From a virus: a DNA stretch of 50,267 bases. Positions 48,633-50,267 of this stretch are shown here, piece after piece. The notes under the pieces are model-generated. The model worked only from the letters and a program-made list of their open reading frames with translations, had not been told where the DNA came from and did no database searches. Numbering within the stretch: position 1 is the first letter of the stretch; each line of letters starts with the position of its first letter. Location of the stretch: the IMG/VR virus record IMGVR_UViG_3300025769_000185, positions 1 to 50,267 of that record; one strand, given 5' to 3'. Made by a program: the position numbers and the translations under genes.

Positions 48633-49873
48633 TAGTGGATCTCCGCTGAATCAATGTGTACGACCTTGCCGTTGTCGGGTGTCGCATGTTTGTTGTCGAT
48701 CACACACCACAGGGTTGGGCAGTCCCATGTACCCCAGTCACCGAACAGGTAGCCATCGGTGAGGATGATCGTTGCTTGTGGCTTGATCTGATGTTGCTGC
48801 ATGTACTCGACCACGCACTCAACATCGGTACCGCCGCCACCTTTGGGTTTGGTAGATTGCGCCAGCGTGTCTAGCTCGTGGGACTCGTATGACTCGTCAC
48901 CCACAACCTCGTGACCCCAGTACAGTAAGCGAACCTTGTCGGGCTTGACCGTAGTGCAGATCGACTGAACTTCTGACAGGAACACAGCCAGATCAGCGTC
49001 GGGTATAGACCCTGACGTATCAACAGCAATCACAAGCTCATCGACTTTCTCGCTGATACCGCTGGGCAGATAGACACCGGCACCAAGGTATCGGCGGTTG
49101 GGACGTTTCCATGTGGAGTAGTCGTTGCCAGTACAGGTTGTCTGAATGAACTCGCGCAGTACCTCACGCCAATCGACCTGCGGTTGCATAAGCTCATCGA
49201 ACCGGCGGTCACCCGTAATACCTGACTTAGCGGCCATCATGCTGCCCTGACGTATCGCTACGTCGATCTCTTTCTCAAGCTCCTTGACCTCATCGTCTGA
49301 CAGCTTATCGGCACCTTCCCAGTCGTGCTCATCGAAACCCTGTGGCTCGTTTGGTTCAGCACCACCGCCGCCACCTTTGGGTGGTTCCTGCGTACCATCA
49401 TCCAATGCCTTGAAGATCACAGCAGTATCCATCCATGACCCATCGGGCTTGCGGAATCGCTCGTCGTACAACCCGATCTGGTCGCCGTTCTCATCGCGGG
49501 GCATAGCGGCGAAGCCATCCTCTCGGTTCTCATCGACCAGCTTGCCGTTGATGTTGTAGTCACACGCCATGTTAGCGGTGTTGTGATTCTTGTCGTGCAA
49601 GTGTTTCCACGTTATCAGGTGCCGGTACATCTTGTGATAGCACTCATGCAGTATCACGAAGCGAAGCTCGGCATCGGTCATGGAATCAACGAATGCTCGA
49701 CCATAAGTCTCGTCACGCCCGTTGGTACATGCAGTCGGTACGTCATCGCTGACAGTCTTGTTGCCCACCATGAGTACACCAGCCAAGGCCATGTACCGTG
49801 GGTGAGCAGTAATATCTACCACTGCTTTGGTGATCCGCTGCTCGGCGGTCAGTTGTTGGTTTAGTGCTAACAT
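48632..49873 (-). CDS. metallopeptidase-like plus VWA domain protein (DUF2201-type)
   Basis: A 413-aa protein with an N-terminal metallopeptidase-like domain holding H76-E-C-Y-H80 (HExxH) and 'ANMACDYNING' near 100-110 as possible third-ligand region. Next come an acidic linker with Gly run (about 165-200) and a C-terminal VWA domain with MIDAS motif D285-T-S-G-S289, T349 (GGTD) and D373 (ILTDG). This layout fits DUF2201-type proteins, usually encoded next to MoxR-family AAA+ ATPases, as is the case here. Such pairs act as chaperone-like systems that assemble or activate other complexes. A strong AAGGAGG precedes the ATG. Confidence 0.85.
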   Translation of the reverse strand: MLALNQQLTAEQRITKAVVDITAHPRYMALAGVLMVGNKTVSDDVPTACTNGRDETYGRAFVDSMTDAELRFVILHECYHKMYRHLITWKHLHDKNHNTANMACDYNINGKLVDENREDGFAAMPRDENGDQIGLYDERFRKPDGSWMDTAVIFKALDDGTQEPPKGGGGGAEPNEPQGFDEHDWEGADKLSDDEVKELEKEIDVAIRQGSMMAAKSGITGDRRFDELMQPQVDWREVLREFIQTTCTGNDYSTWKRPNRRYLGAGVYLPSGISEKVDELVIAVDTSGSIPDADLAVFLSEVQSICTTVKPDKVRLLYWGHEVVGDESYESHELDTLAQSTKPKGGGGTDVECVVEYMQQHQIKPQATIILTDGYLFGDWGTWDCPTLWCVIDNKHATPDNGKVVHIDSAEIH

Positions 49874-49882
49874 GTTACCTCC

Positions 49883-50266
49883 TTACACCTTGTCCGCTGC
49901 GAACATGTAGTTGTTGTCCATAGCCCACTGAGTAAACAGCTTGTTCTGCATAATCATGGACTGCTTGGCCTTGTTGTATTTGCTGGATCGAACGCCGTTG
50001 GCGAACAGACCTTGGGCTTCCTTGTCCAGCCGGTTCACATATGTCATCCACGCATCGGCCCAATCACGCTCCAATGCGGACAGTGCTTTGAACACCACCA
50101 TGCAGGTAGCAGCTTGGGACGTTGGCACCGTGGCATTGTCAGGATCGGTCTTGATCGACTCCAATGACGGTAGCTGGTCAGCCAGCTTGAGGAATGCCAT
50201 AAAGTCTGCGGCGGCTCGGATACCGATGGTACCGATGAGTGCTGCCTGTAACGTGTCATCATCTAG
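49883..50266 (-). CDS. MoxR-type AAA+ ATPase, C-terminal part (truncated by window edge)
   Basis: The frame is open from the right window edge (50266) to the TAA at 49883, so only the last 127 codons are seen and the N-terminal ATPase core is missing. Visible parts: 'IGTIGIRAAADFMAFLKLAD' followed by 'QLPSLESIKTDPDNATVPTS', 'WADAWMTYVNRLDKEAQGLF' and 'IMQNKLFTQWAMDNNYMF'. This matches the C-terminal lid region of phage MoxR ATPases as I recall (E/A-F-M-x-F-L-K-L...P-S...I...P...V-P-T). It lies directly upstream of its usual partner, the VWA protein. No Walker motifs are visible because of truncation. Confidence 0.75.
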   Translation of the reverse strand, partial: LDDDTLQAALIGTIGIRAAADFMAFLKLADQLPSLESIKTDPDNATVPTSQAATCMVVFKALSALERDWADAWMTYVNRLDKEAQGLFANGVRSSKYNKAKQSMIMQNKLFTQWAMDNNYMFAADKV

Positions 50267-50267
50267 C

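Noticed and set aside
1-50267. tRNA genes, CRISPR array, insertion sequence, integrase or att sites
   Set aside because: I looked for tRNA arms, regular spaced repeats, transposase motifs and tyrosine or serine recombinase motifs and found none I could support.

Overview
The window is a slice of a double-stranded DNA tailed bacteriophage genome (Caudoviricetes). It most resembles the podovirus-like phages known mainly from marine metagenomes. The phage affinity rests on family-level recognition of the major capsid protein (Mu gpT-like), scaffold, adaptors, S74-chaperoned fibre, 3-TM holin, GH24 lysozyme, huge ejection proteins, family-A DNA polymerase, Prim-Pol/DUF927 protein, DUF2815 SSB-like protein, SNF2 helicase and VRR-NUC nuclease. 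The marine link rests on remembered similarity of many small proteins, which I could not search. No terminase, portal, RNA polymerase, integrase, tRNA or CRISPR array is visible. The portal probably lies just left of position 1, and a MoxR-type ATPase runs off the right end, so this is not the whole genome. The host cannot be named.

Layout. All genes from 1 to 33,076 are on the plus strand and form the late (virion and lysis) arm. (a) 21-3640 is the head module: small protein, GroES-like co-chaperonin, scaffold, conserved head protein, decoration-like protein and major capsid protein. (b) 3641-3803 is the only sizeable gene-free gap: a rho-independent terminator, a sigma70-like promoter and a structured leader that can form a pseudoknot. 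(c) 3804-6876 holds small virion candidates and a run of very basic Lys/Gly-rich proteins. (d) 6886-9473 holds head-tail adaptor proteins and small virion proteins. (e) 9484-15732 holds a 29-repeat protein, a 1119-aa fibre with a self-cleaving S74 chaperone, and small fibre-associated genes. (f) 15754-17369 is the lysis cassette. (g) 17369-20112 holds tail nozzle/hub candidates. (h) 20121-33076 is 13 kb of five genes that look like DNA-ejection/internal virion proteins, ending in a 2062-aa protein with a zincin motif.

All genes from 33,179 to the right end are on the minus strand and form the early (replication and takeover) arm: Prim-Pol/helicase, SSB-like protein, Cys4 protein, HTH protein, SNF2 helicase, HNH-like protein, Cas4/RecB-like Fe-S nuclease, DNA polymerase, small DUF-type proteins, an HTH-DUF3310 fusion, VRR-NUC nuclease, several unknowns, a VWA/metallopeptidase protein and the MoxR-type ATPase. 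The two arms converge on a hairpin at 33,081-33,118 whose T-run serves minus-strand transcription. Genes are densely packed with 1-4 nt stop/start overlaps (TAATG, TGATG, GTGA), so translational coupling is probably widespread.

Points that stand out: the pseudoknot-capable leader, the giant ejection protein with an HExxH site, a Leu at the PolA-762 position, a shared motif in two early-arm intergenic regions, a secreted Cys-rich peptide inside the replication operon, an EF-hand-like loop in a basic virion protein, and several microproteins under 60 aa (6374-6553, 7950-8111, 15754-15915, 41370-41471, 48474-48632).
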